From Gluconacetobacter takamatsuzukensis (GTDB lineage Bacteria > Pseudomonadota > Alphaproteobacteria > Acetobacterales > Acetobacteraceae), in contig NZ_JABEQK010000002.1 in assembly GCF_014174275.1 (NCBI RefSeq), positions 186,001 through 250,000 on the forward strand: DNA of 64,000 nt, in the 5' to 3' direction. Both the position numbers and the translations under genes were made by a program. Positions within the stretch are counted from its first letter, which is position 1. The number at the start of each line of letters is the position of its first letter. The notes below the pieces were generated by a model. The model was not told where the DNA came from. It worked only from the letters and a program-made list of their open reading frames with translations, and did no database searches. Positions 1 to 8,609 of the stretch are shown here, in pieces.

Positions 1-1391
1 GCACCGCGGGCACGCATGGCGGTAAACGCCTCGTGGCCCGGGGTATCGATGAAGGTGATCTTGGCGCCCGAAGGCAGGGTCACCTGGTAGGCACCGATAT
101 GCTGCGTGATCCCGCCGGCTTCGGCCGCGGCCACGTCGGTCGTGCGCAGGGCGTCCAGCAGCGAGGTCTTGCCGTGGTCGACATGCCCCATGACCGTCAC
201 GACGGGCGGACGCGGCAGCAGGTCTTCCGGCGTATCGTCGATGCCTTCGATCCCGATCTCGACATCGCTGTCCGCCACGCGGCGGACACGATGGCCGAAT
301 TCCTGAATCACCAGCTCGGCGGTGTCGGCATCCAGCGACTGGGTCACGGTCGCCATCACGCCCATCTTCATCAGGGCCTTGATGACTTCGCCCTGGCGGG
401 CCGCCATGCGGTTCGCCAGTTCCTGCACCGTGATCGTCTCGGGCAGCACGACGTCGCGCACCACGCGGACCTGGTCGGAGCGCAGGCGCTCCAGCTCGGC
501 CTGCCGGCGCTCACGCTCGCGCTGGCGCCGGACCGAGGCCAGCGAACGCGTCTTGTCGTCGTCACCCTCGATCGCCGCCTGAACGTCGATGCGGCCCGAC
601 CGACGGTTGTCGCTGCCCTTCTTCGCCGGCGCGCCACTCGGCTTGCGGCTGGGCACGACACCGGGGCGGCGCGGCGCACGGCGTTCTTCTTCCGTGTCGG
701 GGCCGCGACCGGTGCGCAGGCGCAGGGTCTCGCCCTGCGGCTGGGCCGGCGTCGCGGTCTGCGGCGCGGCCGGACGGCTGGTCGTGACCGGACGGGCCGG
801 CATGATGGCGCGTTCGGCCAGCGGGCGCAGGCGCTCCATCGGCGGGGCCAGCGTGACCTCGCCGGGGATCGGCACGGCCGAGACCACGGGCCCGGGCACC
901 GAGGCATCGGACTGGTCCTGCACCGGCTGCGCGGCCTGTTCGGCGCGGGCACGGGCCGCCTCTTCCTGCTCGCGGGCTTCCTCCTCGGCTGCACGCCGGG
1001 CATCTTCCTCGCGCCGCCGCGCTTCCTCGGCGGCGGACAGGATCATGATCTTTTCCTGCTCGCGCCGCTCCTGCTCGCGGCGAACGGACTCGGCCCGCTG
1101 CTCCTCGAGCACGCGCTGGCGGGTGGCCAGTTCGGCGGCGGTCAGCGCGCGACCGCCATTGCCACCGCGCCCGCCCGCCCGGCCGCCACCGGACGAACCG
1201 GAGCCGCTGCCCGCGGGGGCGGGACCGGGGCCGCGCTTCTTGCGCACCTCGACCTGCACCACCTTCGAACGACCATGGCTGAAACTCTGCCGCACGGAAC
1301 CGGCGTCAACCGTCCGTCCGACCTCCCTCCGGCCCGCCGGCCGCAGGGACAAGCGTCCCTTACCCTGATCCTGATCGTTGCCTTCGCTCAT
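1..1391 (-). CDS. infB: Translation initiation factor IF-2 (3' end beyond window)
   Basis: GTPase that positions initiator tRNA on the 30S subunit and promotes subunit joining. About 463 codons are visible, from the ATG at 1391 to the window edge, so the rest of the G domain and the C-terminal domains are missing. The N-terminal ~300 residues are low-complexity (Arg/Glu/Ala-rich, with a long charged helix carrying repeated RREQE-type stretches), as usual in alphaproteobacterial IF-2. An IF2_N domain follows at about residues 307-364 ([16 protein letters not shown]). The G1 loop GHVDHGKTS is at about residue 401, followed by the G3 motif DTPGHEAF near the edge. Last visible gene of the rimP-nusA-ylxR-infB operon, 12 bp after ylxR. 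Identification is secure; only the truncation limits it. Confidence 0.97.
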   Translation of the reverse strand, partial: MSEGNDQDQGKGRLSLRPAGRREVGRTVDAGSVRQSFSHGRSKVVQVEVRKKRGPGPAPAGSGSGSSGGGRAGGRGGNGGRALTAAELATRQRVLEEQRAESVRREQERREQEKIMILSAAEEARRREEDARRAAEEEAREQEEAARARAEQAAQPVQDQSDASVPGPVVSAVPIPGEVTLAPPMERLRPLAERAIMPARPVTTSRPAAPQTATPAQPQGETLRLRTGRGPDTEEERRAPRRPGVVPSRKPSGAPAKKGSDNRRSGRIDVQAAIEGDDDKTRSLASVRRQRERERRQAELERLRSDQVRVVRDVVLPETITVQELANRMAARQGEVIKALMKMGVMATVTQSLDADTAELVIQEFGHRVRRVADSDVEIGIEGIDDTPEDLLPRPPVVTVMGHVDHGKTSLLDALRTTDVAAAEAGGITQHIGAYQVTLPSGAKITFIDTPGHEAFTAMRARG

Positions 1392-1403
1392 GTACCCGCC
1401 TGT

Positions 1404-2045
1404 TCACCCAAGTTCGCCGGATTGGTCCGACGAACCCGGAACCGCCCTGCCGGACAGCCCCGCAAAACGTTCACTATCGATGCGGACGCGCCGTGCCAGT
1501 TCGCCACGCGACATCGCCGCATGCACGACATGGTCACGGCCGAATGCCGCCCCCAGACCCGCCGCCGTAGGAACAACCGCTATCGGCAGATCCCGTGCGC
1601 CGGACAATAACCTCGTCCTCTCGTCAGGGCTGCCGTCCTCGGCCTGGATTACCAGACCGGCGCGACCGCCCTCTATCCATTCCCGCACCTTGACGAAACC
1701 GTATGTCACCTGACCGGCCCGTCGTGCGAGTCCCACCGTCTCCAGTATCCGGCGCACCAGGCCGGCCTCCAGGATCTTGTCCAGGTCGGGCGGAACAACG
1801 ACCTGACCGCGGGCGGCGCGTGAGAACGCCCCCCGTGTCCGCGCCGTTTCTAGCACATCCCGCCGCGCGCTCAACCAGATTCCCCGTCCGGGCAGACGCG
1901 CGGAAAGATCGGGTGTCACAACCCGGTCGGGCGAGATCACGAAACGCAGCATCGTCTCGGGCGCCGCACGCTCCCGCGTGACGATGCAGCGACGGAGAGG
2001 TCCGCGCTCGTCGTCTTCCGGGTCCTGGTCGGCGTCCGCCGTCAT
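1404..2045 (-). CDS. ylxR: YlxR family RNA-binding protein with L7Ae-like C-terminal domain
   Basis: Predicted nucleoid/RNA-binding accessory protein of the nusA-infB operon (DUF448 family). The N-terminal half has the YlxR signature RRCIVTRE followed by RFVISPD and the GRGIWL strand. The second half (LVRRILETVGLARRAGQVTYG) resembles an L7Ae/YlxQ-type RNA-binding fold, giving 213 aa, the fused form common in alphaproteobacteria. I chose the ATG at 2045 because GAGGCAGG lies just upstream and it starts 35 bp after the nusA stop; an in-frame start at 2105 would add 20 Arg-rich residues overlapping nusA. YlxR proteins have been linked to RNase P or transcriptional effects in other bacteria, but the role here is not visible from sequence. 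Confidence 0.9.
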   Translation of the reverse strand: MTADADQDPEDDERGPLRRCIVTRERAAPETMLRFVISPDRVVTPDLSARLPGRGIWLSARRDVLETARTRGAFSRAARGQVVVPPDLDKILEAGLVRRILETVGLARRAGQVTYGFVKVREWIEGGRAGLVIQAEDGSPDERTRLLSGARDLPIAVVPTAAGLGAAFGRDHVVHAAMSRGELARRVRIDSERFAGLSGRAVPGSSDQSGELG

Positions 2046-2079
2046 ATCCTGCCTCGCCTGCCCTTGCACGCCCTCGTGC

Positions 2080-3615
2080 TCAGGCCTCCGGCGCCTCCTG
2101 CGCATCCGCCGGCTGCTCGCCCTCGAACCAGTGGGCGCGCGCCGCCATGATGATCTCGTTCGCCGCTTCCTCGTCGATCACGTCGCCGCCGAGGAATTCG
2201 ACCAGCTCGTCGCCCGCCAGGTCGGCCAGGTCGTCCAGGGTCTTCACACCCTTTTCACCCAGCGTCACCAGCATCTGGTTGGAAAACACGCCCAGAACCG
2301 CGATGTCGTCCGAAACGCCCAGCCCTCGGCGCTTCTCGTCCAGCTCGTCCTCGCGACGGGCCAGGAAGCCTTCGGCGCGGCGGACCAGCTCGCTGGCCAC
2401 ATCCTCGTCGAAACCCTCGATCCCGGCCAGTTCGTCGGGATCGGCATAAGCCAGTTCCTCGATCGAATGGAAGCCTTCCGTCACCAGCAGGCCGGCAATC
2501 ACGTCGTCCACGTCCAGCGCCTCGACGAACAGGCCGCTGCGACGGCGGAATTCTTCCTGCCGGCGCTCGGATTCCTCGGCCTCGGTCAGGATGTCGATGT
2601 CCCAGCGCGTCAGCTGACTGGCCAGGCGGACATTCTGCCCGCGCCGGCCGATCGCCAGGCTCAGCTGCTCGTCGGGCACCACCACCTCGACGCGCCCGGC
2701 CTCTTCATCCATCACGACCTTGGTGACTTCCGCCGGCGCCAGCGCGTTGACGACGAACGTCGCCGCCTGCGGGCTCCAGGGAATGATGTCGATCTTCTCG
2801 CCCTGCAATTCCTGCACCACGGCCTGGACGCGCGATCCGCGCATGCCCACGCAGGCACCGACAGGGTCGATCGAGGCATCACGCGAAATCACCGCCATCT
2901 TGGCGCGCGACCCCGGATCGCGGGCCACGGCCTTGATCTCGATGATACCGTCGTAGATCTCGGGCACTTCCTGCGCAAACAGCTTGGCCAGGAAGGCCGG
3001 ATGCGTGCGCGACAGGAAGATCTGCGGCCCGCGCGGCTCGTCGCGCACGTCGTAGATATAGGCCCGCACGCGGTCGGAATTGCGGAAGCTCTCGCGCGGG
3101 ATCAGCTCGTCGCGGCGCAGCAGCGCCTCCGAACTGCCGATCTCGACCATCAGGTTCCCGTATTCCGTGCGCTTGACCGTGCCGTTCACGATCTCGCCCA
3201 CGCGGTCCTTGAATTCCTCGAACTGGCGCTTGCGCTCGTATTCGCGCACGCGCTGCACGATCACCTGCTTGGCGGTCTGCGCCGCGATGCGGCCGAAATC
3301 GATCGGCGGCAGCGGGTCGACCAGATGCTCGCCCAGTTGGATCTCGGGCTTGAACTTGCGGGCGATGTGCAGAGGAATCTGCGTTTCCTCGTTCTCCACC
3401 ACCTCGACGGCCTCGGTCCAGCGCGACAGGCGCACATCGCCGGTCTTGCGGTCGATGGTCGCGCGAATGTCCTTCTCATGCCCGTACTTGGCGCGCCCGG
3501 CCTTCTGGATGGCCTGCTCCATCGCTTCCAGGACTTCCTCCCGGTCGATCGCCTTCTCGCGCGCGACGGCATCCGCCACCAGCAGCAGTTCGGGACGGGA
3601 AACGGACGTGTCCAT
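2080..3615 (-). CDS. nusA: Transcription termination/antitermination factor NusA
   Basis: RNA polymerase-binding factor for pausing, intrinsic termination and antitermination. The 511 residues contain the N-terminal RNAP-binding domain (~1-125, starting ELLLVADAVAREKAIDRE), an S1 domain (~135-200, GEIVNGTVKRTEYGNLMVE), tandem KH domains with the diagnostic DPVGACVGMRGSRVQAV, and GRRGQNVRLASQLT. Two C-terminal helix-hairpin acidic repeats (FHSIEELAYADPDELAGI and VKTLDDLADLAGDELVEF) follow, as is typical of proteobacterial NusA. It starts 18 bp after rimP. In E. coli NusA represses its own operon; the hairpin in the rimP leader described separately would be a plausible site for such feedback here, by inference. 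Confidence 0.97.
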   Translation of the reverse strand: MDTSVSRPELLLVADAVAREKAIDREEVLEAMEQAIQKAGRAKYGHEKDIRATIDRKTGDVRLSRWTEAVEVVENEETQIPLHIARKFKPEIQLGEHLVDPLPPIDFGRIAAQTAKQVIVQRVREYERKRQFEEFKDRVGEIVNGTVKRTEYGNLMVEIGSSEALLRRDELIPRESFRNSDRVRAYIYDVRDEPRGPQIFLSRTHPAFLAKLFAQEVPEIYDGIIEIKAVARDPGSRAKMAVISRDASIDPVGACVGMRGSRVQAVVQELQGEKIDIIPWSPQAATFVVNALAPAEVTKVVMDEEAGRVEVVVPDEQLSLAIGRRGQNVRLASQLTRWDIDILTEAEESERRQEEFRRRSGLFVEALDVDDVIAGLLVTEGFHSIEELAYADPDELAGIEGFDEDVASELVRRAEGFLARREDELDEKRRGLGVSDDIAVLGVFSNQMLVTLGEKGVKTLDDLADLAGDELVEFLGGDVIDEEAANEIIMAARAHWFEGEQPADAQEAPEA

Positions 3616-3633
3616 CAGAACCTCCAGGACGTC

Positions 3634-4215
3634 TCAGTGAGTCTTGCGCGCCGGCGTCTCGCCGGGCGTGACAGGGGTTTCCGGGGCTCCGTCGTCGGAG
3701 ACCCCCATCATGTGGGCACTGGCCGCGATCAGTTCATCGGTCAGCACCAGCCGCGCGCGGCGCATGTCCGACAGCGGCAGCGCCACCTCGGTACCATCTT
3801 CCAGCCGCAGCCGCCCGATTCCATCCTCGGCACCCAGCAGAATGCCCGAGAAGCGCTTGCGCCCGTCGATCGGGATATTCACCTCGGCCTTCGCCAGATG
3901 GCCGGCAAAACGGTTCCAGTCCTTCGTCCGCGTCAGCGGGCGATCGATGCCGGCCGACGACACTTCCAGCGTCCAGGCGCCGGGCAGCGGGTCCTCGATA
4001 TCCAGCACCGCGCCCACCGCGTGGCTGATCTGCTCGCAATCCTCGATCGCGATCAGGCTGCCGTCGGCCCGGTCGGCCATGATCTGCACCGTCGGGCTCT
4101 CCCGGCCCAGGATCGCGACCCGGACCAGTTCGAATCCCATGTCGGCCAGGACGGGCGCCACGAGGGCGGCCACCTTGGCGTCCAGGCCGGTGAGGAAAGG
4201 CAGATCTGCGTCCAA
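3634..4215 (-). CDS. rimP: Ribosome maturation factor RimP
   Basis: Needed for 30S subunit maturation. Residues such as [33 protein letters not shown] and [21 protein letters not shown] are diagnostic of the RimP N-terminal domain, and ISLxx-type Sm-like strands follow. I place the start at TTG 4215 (193 aa, normal length). The nearest in-frame alternative, 4323, lies upstream of the predicted promoter and would force translation through a terminator hairpin. No Shine-Dalgarno is visible before TTG, because the hairpin and its U-tract end only three bases upstream. First gene of the minus-strand operon. The family call is firm, the start is tentative. Confidence 0.9.
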   Translation of the reverse strand: MDADLPFLTGLDAKVAALVAPVLADMGFELVRVAILGRESPTVQIMADRADGSLIAIEDCEQISHAVGAVLDIEDPLPGAWTLEVSSAGIDRPLTRTKDWNRFAGHLAKAEVNIPIDGRKRFSGILLGAEDGIGRLRLEDGTEVALPLSDMRRARLVLTDELIAASAHMMGVSDDGAPETPVTPGETPARKTH

Positions 4216-4218
4216 GAC

Positions 4219-4243
4219 AAAAAAGGCGGCCGGTAAGGCCACC
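4219..4243 (-). terminator. Terminator-like hairpin in the rimP leader
   Basis: On the minus strand GGTGGCC-TTACC-GGCCGCC forms a 7-bp stem (4225-4243, one G-T pair) directly followed by six Ts (4219-4224). It sits between the predicted promoter and the rimP start, so it would act as a premature terminator (attenuator). A structured rimP leader has been described in alphaproteobacteria; whether this matches that family needs a covariance-model search. Confidence 0.6.
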
Positions 4244-4276
4244 CCCCAAAAAGCCGGAAGATGAAGGAATGAAGCC

Positions 4277-4305
4277 GATATAGGCGATAACGCATGCCAC
4301 CGCAA
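4277..4305 (-). promoter_or_regulatory. Predicted sigma-70-type promoter of the rimP-nusA-infB operon
   Basis: Reading the minus strand: -35 TTGCGG (4305-4300), a 17-bp spacer, -10 TATATC (4282-4277). Transcription would begin near 4270, giving a leader of about 55 nt before the TTG start of rimP. The same hexamer pair occurs before the CoA-transferase gene at 52371-52398. Confidence 0.5.
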
Positions 4306-4406
4306 GGTCCATGCCGCGCCCATGCCCGCAGGGGCTACATTACATTACAATCACGTCCTCGTTTGCACGCTTGCCCAACCCCACGGGCCACACGCATGAT
4401 GCACGC

Positions 4407-5009
4407 ATGAGGCAGACGCCCGAACCCGAAGCACGCGCCAAACCGGATGAAGCCGGACCCGGCAAAGGCCGGCCCCTATGGTATGGCCTGGCGGCGGGGA
4501 TGATCGTCGTGGCCGGTTTCAGCGCCCGCATGGCCAGCCAGGGCGATCACCCGGCCCCCGCGCCCGCCCCGATCGTCAGCGACGGCACGCATGCCGCCGC
4601 CGCCGGCGCCAACGCGCTGACCAGCACCCAGCAATTCGCCATGATCGCGCCCGACAACGCGCCGCGCGCCCTGCAGCAATCGGGCCTGACGCCCGACCAG
4701 CAGGCTCGCATCCTGGCCGGCATCCACAAGCGGGAATACCGGCTGGTGCGGATGCCGATCTATGACGAGGCCGGGACCGGCGGCGTCGTGACCGTCAGTT
4801 CGGGCGGCATCACCCAGACCGTGCCGCTGACCGCCCGGCCGCACACCGTGCTGCTGCCCATCCGCATTTCCGGCGAGGTCGATATCGCGCCGGTTTCCGA
4901 TCCCGGCCCGGCCGGCGTCGCGGCGGGGGCCATCACGGTCCTGGGGCCGACGCCTCTGCCGGTCATTCACCGGGACCAGATGCTCGTTCTGGATGTGATC
5001 GTCCAATGA
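4407..5009 (+). CDS. Single-pass membrane protein of unknown function (AAA+ cassette, gene 1)
   Basis: Not recognised. The 200-aa product has a charged N-terminus of about 30 residues, one membrane segment (WYGLAAGMIVVAGFSARMA), an Ala/Pro-rich linker and a soluble C-terminal domain rich in strands (YRLVRMPIYDEAG, GGVVTVSSGGITQTVPLT, HTVLLPIRISGEVDI). The topology suggests a cytoplasmic tail with the main domain in the periplasm. The ATG at 4407 is preferred over the upstream in-frame ATG at 4311, which overlaps the rimP promoter region and adds a non-conserved-looking stretch. Its TGA overlaps the ATG of the AAA+ ATPase gene by 4 bp, which implies translational coupling and a joint role. It is divergent from rimP. 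Confidence 0.75.
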   Translation: MRQTPEPEARAKPDEAGPGKGRPLWYGLAAGMIVVAGFSARMASQGDHPAPAPAPIVSDGTHAAAAGANALTSTQQFAMIAPDNAPRALQQSGLTPDQQARILAGIHKREYRLVRMPIYDEAGTGGVVTVSSGGITQTVPLTARPHTVLLPIRISGEVDIAPVSDPGPAGVAAGAITVLGPTPLPVIHRDQMLVLDVIVQ

Positions 5010-6274
5010 AGGCTCTCCTGCCCGCCCTCAACCGGCTGATGCCGGTGATGATGGTTATCTTCCTGGTCCTGGCCAGCCTGCAGGCCGCGGCCTCGCTCCA
5101 TCTTTCGCTCGCCAGCCTGACGCATTTCATGGAATGGTGTGCACCGGCCTTTCCGGTGCTGATGGGCGGCAGCAGCCTGCTGGTCCTGGCGGGCATGATG
5201 TTCGAGACCCGCGCCGAACGGCTGGCGCGCAAGGGGCTACGGCGCCGACGGGGGTGGATGATGGATGTACTGGCCAGGCTGACCAATCGCACCGCGCTGG
5301 AGGAAATGCTGGCGCGCGAACAGAAAGAAACGGTGATCGACGCCGAGGAACTGGCCGCCAGCCTGCGCGCGCGCGTGATCGGGCAGGACCAAGTCTGCGA
5401 GGACATCGCCGCCCAGCTGCGCCGCCGCATGGCGCTGCAGGTCCGCGGCAAGCCGGTCGGCATCTTCCTGCTGGCGGGCCCGCCGGGCACCGGCAAGACC
5501 TACCTGGCCAAGCAGATGGCCCGGCAGCTCGACCGCCCGCTGCTGCATTTCGACATGACGCAGATGAGCTCGCCGCACGCCGCGACCCAGCTTTTCGGCT
5601 CCCCCAAGGGCTATGTCGGCTCCGACACGTTCGGCAAGCTGACCGGCGGGCTCAAGGAAAAGCCCGACGCCGTCGTCCTGCTCGACGAAATCGAGAAGGC
5701 GCACCCCGACGTCTTCAAGAAATTCCTGACCGCGTGGAACGACGGGCACGTCACCGAGGCCTCCACCGGCCAGCAGATCTCGACCGTCCGCGCCATCTTC
5801 GTGCTGACGTCGAATATCGCGACCGAGGCCCTGTCCGAAATCGCCGACCGCCTGGCCGACGAGCCCGACCGCATGCGCGCCGAGTCGGTCGAGGCCCTGC
5901 GCCAGGCCGGCTTCGCGCCGGAGGTCCTGAACCGCCTGGACCGCATCTTCGTCTTCCGCGCCCTGACGGGCCTGGACGTCGCCCGCGTCGCCGCGCTGGA
6001 AATCGAGGCGATGATCGAAAGCTACGGGCTGCGGGTCGAAACCGGCGGCATCGACGCGTCGCTGCTGTTCGAGGTCATGCGCCGCCAGAACAAGATGGGT
6101 GCCGCCGCCAGCGCCCGCGACCTGGTACGGTCGATCGAGGACATGATGAGCGACTCGCTGATTTCCGCCCGCCAGCAGGGGGCGAAGATGGTGCGCGTCA
6201 TTTCCGGCGAGAACGGCGTCACCGCCGAGATCGCCAACGATACCGAGGCCCAGCGGGCCCGCGTCCTGCGCTGA
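5006..6274 (+). CDS. Membrane-anchored AAA+ ATPase, ClpA/ClpB D2-like (AAA+ cassette, gene 2)
   Basis: Predicted ATP-driven unfoldase or remodelling ATPase held at the inner membrane. Two hydrophobic segments occupy residues ~10-30 and ~48-66. A single AAA+ module follows: VIGQDQVCEDIAAQLRRRM (~124-142), Walker A GPPGTGKT (158-165), a ClpB-like substrate loop with KGYVGSD (201-207), Walker B VVLLDEIEKAH (223-233), sensor-1 LTSN and the arginine-finger region APEVLNRLDRIFVF, then a C-terminal small domain (KMGAAASARDLVRSIEDMM). This resembles the second ATPase domain of ClpA/ClpB, but the first ATPase domain and N-domain are absent and replaced by the membrane anchor. No IGF/LGF-type ClpP loop was recognised. 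It overlaps gene 1 by 4 bp and is followed 26 bp later by gene 3. Confidence 0.85.
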   Translation: MKALLPALNRLMPVMMVIFLVLASLQAAASLHLSLASLTHFMEWCAPAFPVLMGGSSLLVLAGMMFETRAERLARKGLRRRRGWMMDVLARLTNRTALEEMLAREQKETVIDAEELAASLRARVIGQDQVCEDIAAQLRRRMALQVRGKPVGIFLLAGPPGTGKTYLAKQMARQLDRPLLHFDMTQMSSPHAATQLFGSPKGYVGSDTFGKLTGGLKEKPDAVVLLDEIEKAHPDVFKKFLTAWNDGHVTEASTGQQISTVRAIFVLTSNIATEALSEIADRLADEPDRMRAESVEALRQAGFAPEVLNRLDRIFVFRALTGLDVARVAALEIEAMIESYGLRVETGGIDASLLFEVMRRQNKMGAAASARDLVRSIEDMMSDSLISARQQGAKMVRVISGENGVTAEIANDTEAQRARVLR

Positions 6275-6300
6275 CCCGCTCTTCCCGTACGGCGACCTGA

Positions 6301-7299
6301 ATGTCCGCAGCTTCCCGACTCTGGCATCGCGCGCCGATCTGGCGCGCGATGCTCTATTCTATTCCCATCTTCACGGCGCTGACGCTGCTCTACCCGCCGG
6401 CCTACCTGACGCGGGCGGTCCCGGCCCTGCGCCCGGTCTTCGACCGGATCAACCACGCATTGGGCCGCAACCCGTCCCCCGCCGCGCCCACGTCCGCACC
6501 CGACGCGCCGCCCGATGCCCCGCCACCCCCGCCTGCCGAAGGCGCGCCCGACGGCGGCTCGCAGCAGGCGCCGGCCGGCCCGCAACTGGCCGCCCCGCCC
6601 ATCACCTCGGACCTGGGGGGTGCGATCCCCTTCGCCGGCCGCATCCTGCCCCTGCCCGCCGGCACCTGGCACCCGGTACTGACGACGCAGAGCGGCCCGC
6701 ATGGCGAACTGCTCAGCAACGTGCTGGTGCGTGCCGAAGGCGGCGTCGTGACCGGCGTCATCATCGCGCGGGCCAGCACGCAGTCCCTGCCGCTGTCGAC
6801 CGTCGATTCCATGAACAATGGCTGCCATGACGACCGGAACTACCTGTCCAAGATCGTCCCCAGCGCGTCCAAGGTGATGGAATGCTGGTTCACCAGCCAC
6901 GTCCAGATCGAGGGCCAGCCGCTGAGCGACAGCGTGGACATCCAGACCGCCTTCAACCGCCTGCACGTGCTGGGCTTCCCCATCCCCTACGTCATGCTGG
7001 TCGCAACCTGGAACTATGCCGAGGCCGCCACCGACCGCGGCGCGAATATCGAAAACGTGACCATCCTGCTCAGCCCGGCCCGCAAGGGCACCATGACCCT
7101 GCCCGCCCCGCCGGAACAGTGGCTGAAACAGGCCCTGCCGCAGAACCCGGGTGCGGAACGCTTCGTCAACGCCGCCAACGGGTGGATGGACGGCTGGACG
7201 ACCATGCTCAGGCGCGGCTTCCACGGCGACCTGACCAACGGCAGCCCGGACCTGGTACGTGCCAGCCGCGATCCGGCATCGGTTCTGCCCGGGGAGTAA
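6301..7299 (+). CDS. Proline-rich membrane-anchored protein of unknown function (AAA+ cassette, gene 3)
   Basis: Not recognised. The 332-aa product begins with one membrane segment (~residues 15-40, AMLYSIPIFTALTLLYPPAY), then a Pro/Ala-rich low-complexity linker (~58-95, including PPDAPPPPPAEG), then a ~230-residue globular domain with CHDDRN and a second Cys in SKVMECWFTSH, followed by WNYAEAATDRG and NGWMDGWTTMLRRG near the end. The two Cys residues could form a disulfide if the domain is periplasmic (inference). It lies 26 bp after the AAA+ gene in the same direction, so the three genes read as one operon. The gene ends just before a copy of the T/A-rich palindromic repeat. Confidence 0.75.
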   Translation: MSAASRLWHRAPIWRAMLYSIPIFTALTLLYPPAYLTRAVPALRPVFDRINHALGRNPSPAAPTSAPDAPPDAPPPPPAEGAPDGGSQQAPAGPQLAAPPITSDLGGAIPFAGRILPLPAGTWHPVLTTQSGPHGELLSNVLVRAEGGVVTGVIIARASTQSLPLSTVDSMNNGCHDDRNYLSKIVPSASKVMECWFTSHVQIEGQPLSDSVDIQTAFNRLHVLGFPIPYVMLVATWNYAEAATDRGANIENVTILLSPARKGTMTLPAPPEQWLKQALPQNPGAERFVNAANGWMDGWTTMLRRGFHGDLTNGSPDLVRASRDPASVLPGE

Positions 7300-7311
7300 G
7301 GAAGCGTTTCC

Positions 7312-7432
7312 GTTCTTTTTTGAAAAAAAGAACCAAAAAACTTCCGATCTGTTCAGGAGCCTTGGCGCTGGCAAGCACATGGCTCCTGAACGAATAAAAG
7401 TCTTTTTGCTTCTTTTTCTTCAGAAAAAGAAG
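7312..7432. repeat. T/A-rich long palindromic repeat, family R1, copy A
   Basis: 121-bp element. Left end GTTCTTTTTTGAAAAAAAGAAC and right end CTTCTTTTTCTTCAG plus GAAAAAGAAG are each hairpins; between them GTTCAGGAGCC and GGCTCCTGAAC form a perfect 11-bp inverted repeat. The element as a whole is an imperfect inverted repeat. It lies between convergent genes, 9 bp after the LysR stop, so it could end transcription in both directions. Other copies: 49685, 54049 and 61068. Confidence 0.85.
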
Positions 7433-7441
7433 ATTCTTCCC

Positions 7442-8329
7442 CTACCGCAGCACATCCGAAATATCGATCAGGAAATCCAGCACCGTACGCGTCCGCAACG
7501 GCAGCGTACGCGGCCCGGTATGCACGGCATAAAAAGGCAATTCCGGCACGGTCCATTCCGGAAACAGGCGGATCAGCCGCCCGGCGGCAATATCTTCCGT
7601 CACCTGGAACGACGGCAGCAGGCCGATCCCCAGCCCCGCGAGGGTCGCCTGAAGCACCGCCTCGCTGCTGTTGGCGCGGAAGGGCCCGCTGGCGGCCACC
7701 ACGCTTTCCTCGCCATTGCCCTCGAAATGCCAGTCGTGGCGGGTGCCGCCATAGGTATAGGCAATGCAGGGATGGTTCAGCAGGTCGCGCGGATGGGCGG
7801 GCATGCCGCGCCGGGCCAGATAGTCGCCATTGGCAACCGCGATCCGCTTCACGGTACCCAGCCGTCGGGCAATCAGCGACCCTTCCGCGATTTCGCCCAC
7901 GCGCACCGCCAGGTCCAGCCCTTCCTCGACCAGGTCGCCAAACCCGTCGCGCATGATCAGTTCCACGGCCAGGTCGGGGTGCTTGTCCAGCAACTCACCC
8001 AGCCGCGCGGTCATGTACAGGCCGAACGCCGTCGTCACCCCCAGCCGCACCAGCCCGGACACCGACGCGCGGCGGCGGCCCAGGGCGGTCTCGGCGGTTT
8101 CGAGGATCTCCAGCACCTCATAGGCATGGGGCAGCAGGCTGCGCCCATCCTCCGTCATCATCAGGCTGCGCGTGGTCCGCGCAAACAGGGTGGCGCCGTA
8201 ATGCGCTTCCAGCAGCGCGATATGGCGGGAGATCGTCGGCTGGCTGGCCCCGGTTTCCCGCGAAACGGCGGAAAACGACCCAGTGGCGGCGACGCGAACA
8301 AAGCTGTGAAGAGCGGATAGCAGATCCAT
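7442..8329 (-). CDS. LysR family transcriptional regulator
   Basis: DNA-binding regulator of 295 aa, the usual LysR length. The winged helix-turn-helix is at about residues 1-60 (ALHSFVRVAATGSFSAVSRE, then ASQPTISRHIALLE), followed by the two-lobed effector-binding domain (~88-295). I start at ATG 8329 (MDLLSAL), which aligns with the family; an in-frame start at 8383 would add 18 residues. No divergently transcribed target gene is adjacent: the upstream neighbour is a repeat element and then the amino-acid ABC transporter on the same strand. The regulated genes therefore cannot be named from context. Confidence 0.93.
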   Translation of the reverse strand: MDLLSALHSFVRVAATGSFSAVSRETGASQPTISRHIALLEAHYGATLFARTTRSLMMTEDGRSLLPHAYEVLEILETAETALGRRRASVSGLVRLGVTTAFGLYMTARLGELLDKHPDLAVELIMRDGFGDLVEEGLDLAVRVGEIAEGSLIARRLGTVKRIAVANGDYLARRGMPAHPRDLLNHPCIAYTYGGTRHDWHFEGNGEESVVAASGPFRANSSEAVLQATLAGLGIGLLPSFQVTEDIAAGRLIRLFPEWTVPELPFYAVHTGPRTLPLRTRTVLDFLIDISDVLR

Positions 8330-8437
8330 GACCACATGACGTTCGGGTTGTCTTCGACTGGTTTTCTTTAAGCCTCCGTCCATTTATGCACAACGTGGCA
8401 TAAAACACCGCCGACATGTGTCAGACGCATCGGGAGG

Positions 8438-8609
8438 CAAGGGCTTTGCCCTTGACCCACCAAAGGGCAGTCCCTTCCGTTGGCATTCCATCGGCCGTTC
8501 CGGCCGACGGAGCCTTGGCCGACTCCGCCCTTTGGAAACCCATTTGTTGTCAAATAATTGGGGTGCGGGACCTCAGGCCCTGCCGGGTCCAGGGCAGCGC
8601 CCTGGCCTT
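8438..8609. repeat. GC-rich nested palindromic repeat, family R2, copy a
   Basis: About 170 bp with stacked inverted repeats: CAAGGGC-TTT-GCCCTTG, then CCAAAGGGC paired far downstream with GCCCTTTGG, an internal CGGCCGTTCCGGCCG, and a final GGCCCTG / CAGGGC set ending GGGCAGCGCCCTGGCC. It touches the stop codon of the binding-protein/permease fusion gene (TGA at 8609-8611). Related copies lie at 16382, 22760, 33807, 37868, 39987 and 45748. Confidence 0.8.

Noticed and set aside
33-1610. 525-aa open frame on the plus strand
   Set aside because: Antisense shadow of infB; composition is Arg/Gly/His-rich and the opposite strand encodes clear IF-2 domains.
1978-4236. 752-aa open frame on the plus strand
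   Set aside because: Antisense to nusA and rimP; long shadow frames are expected at this GC content.
4311-4406. Upstream in-frame extension of the first AAA+ cassette gene
   Set aside because: Would overlap the rimP promoter region and adds residues unlike a membrane protein N-terminus; the ATG at 4407 is preferred.
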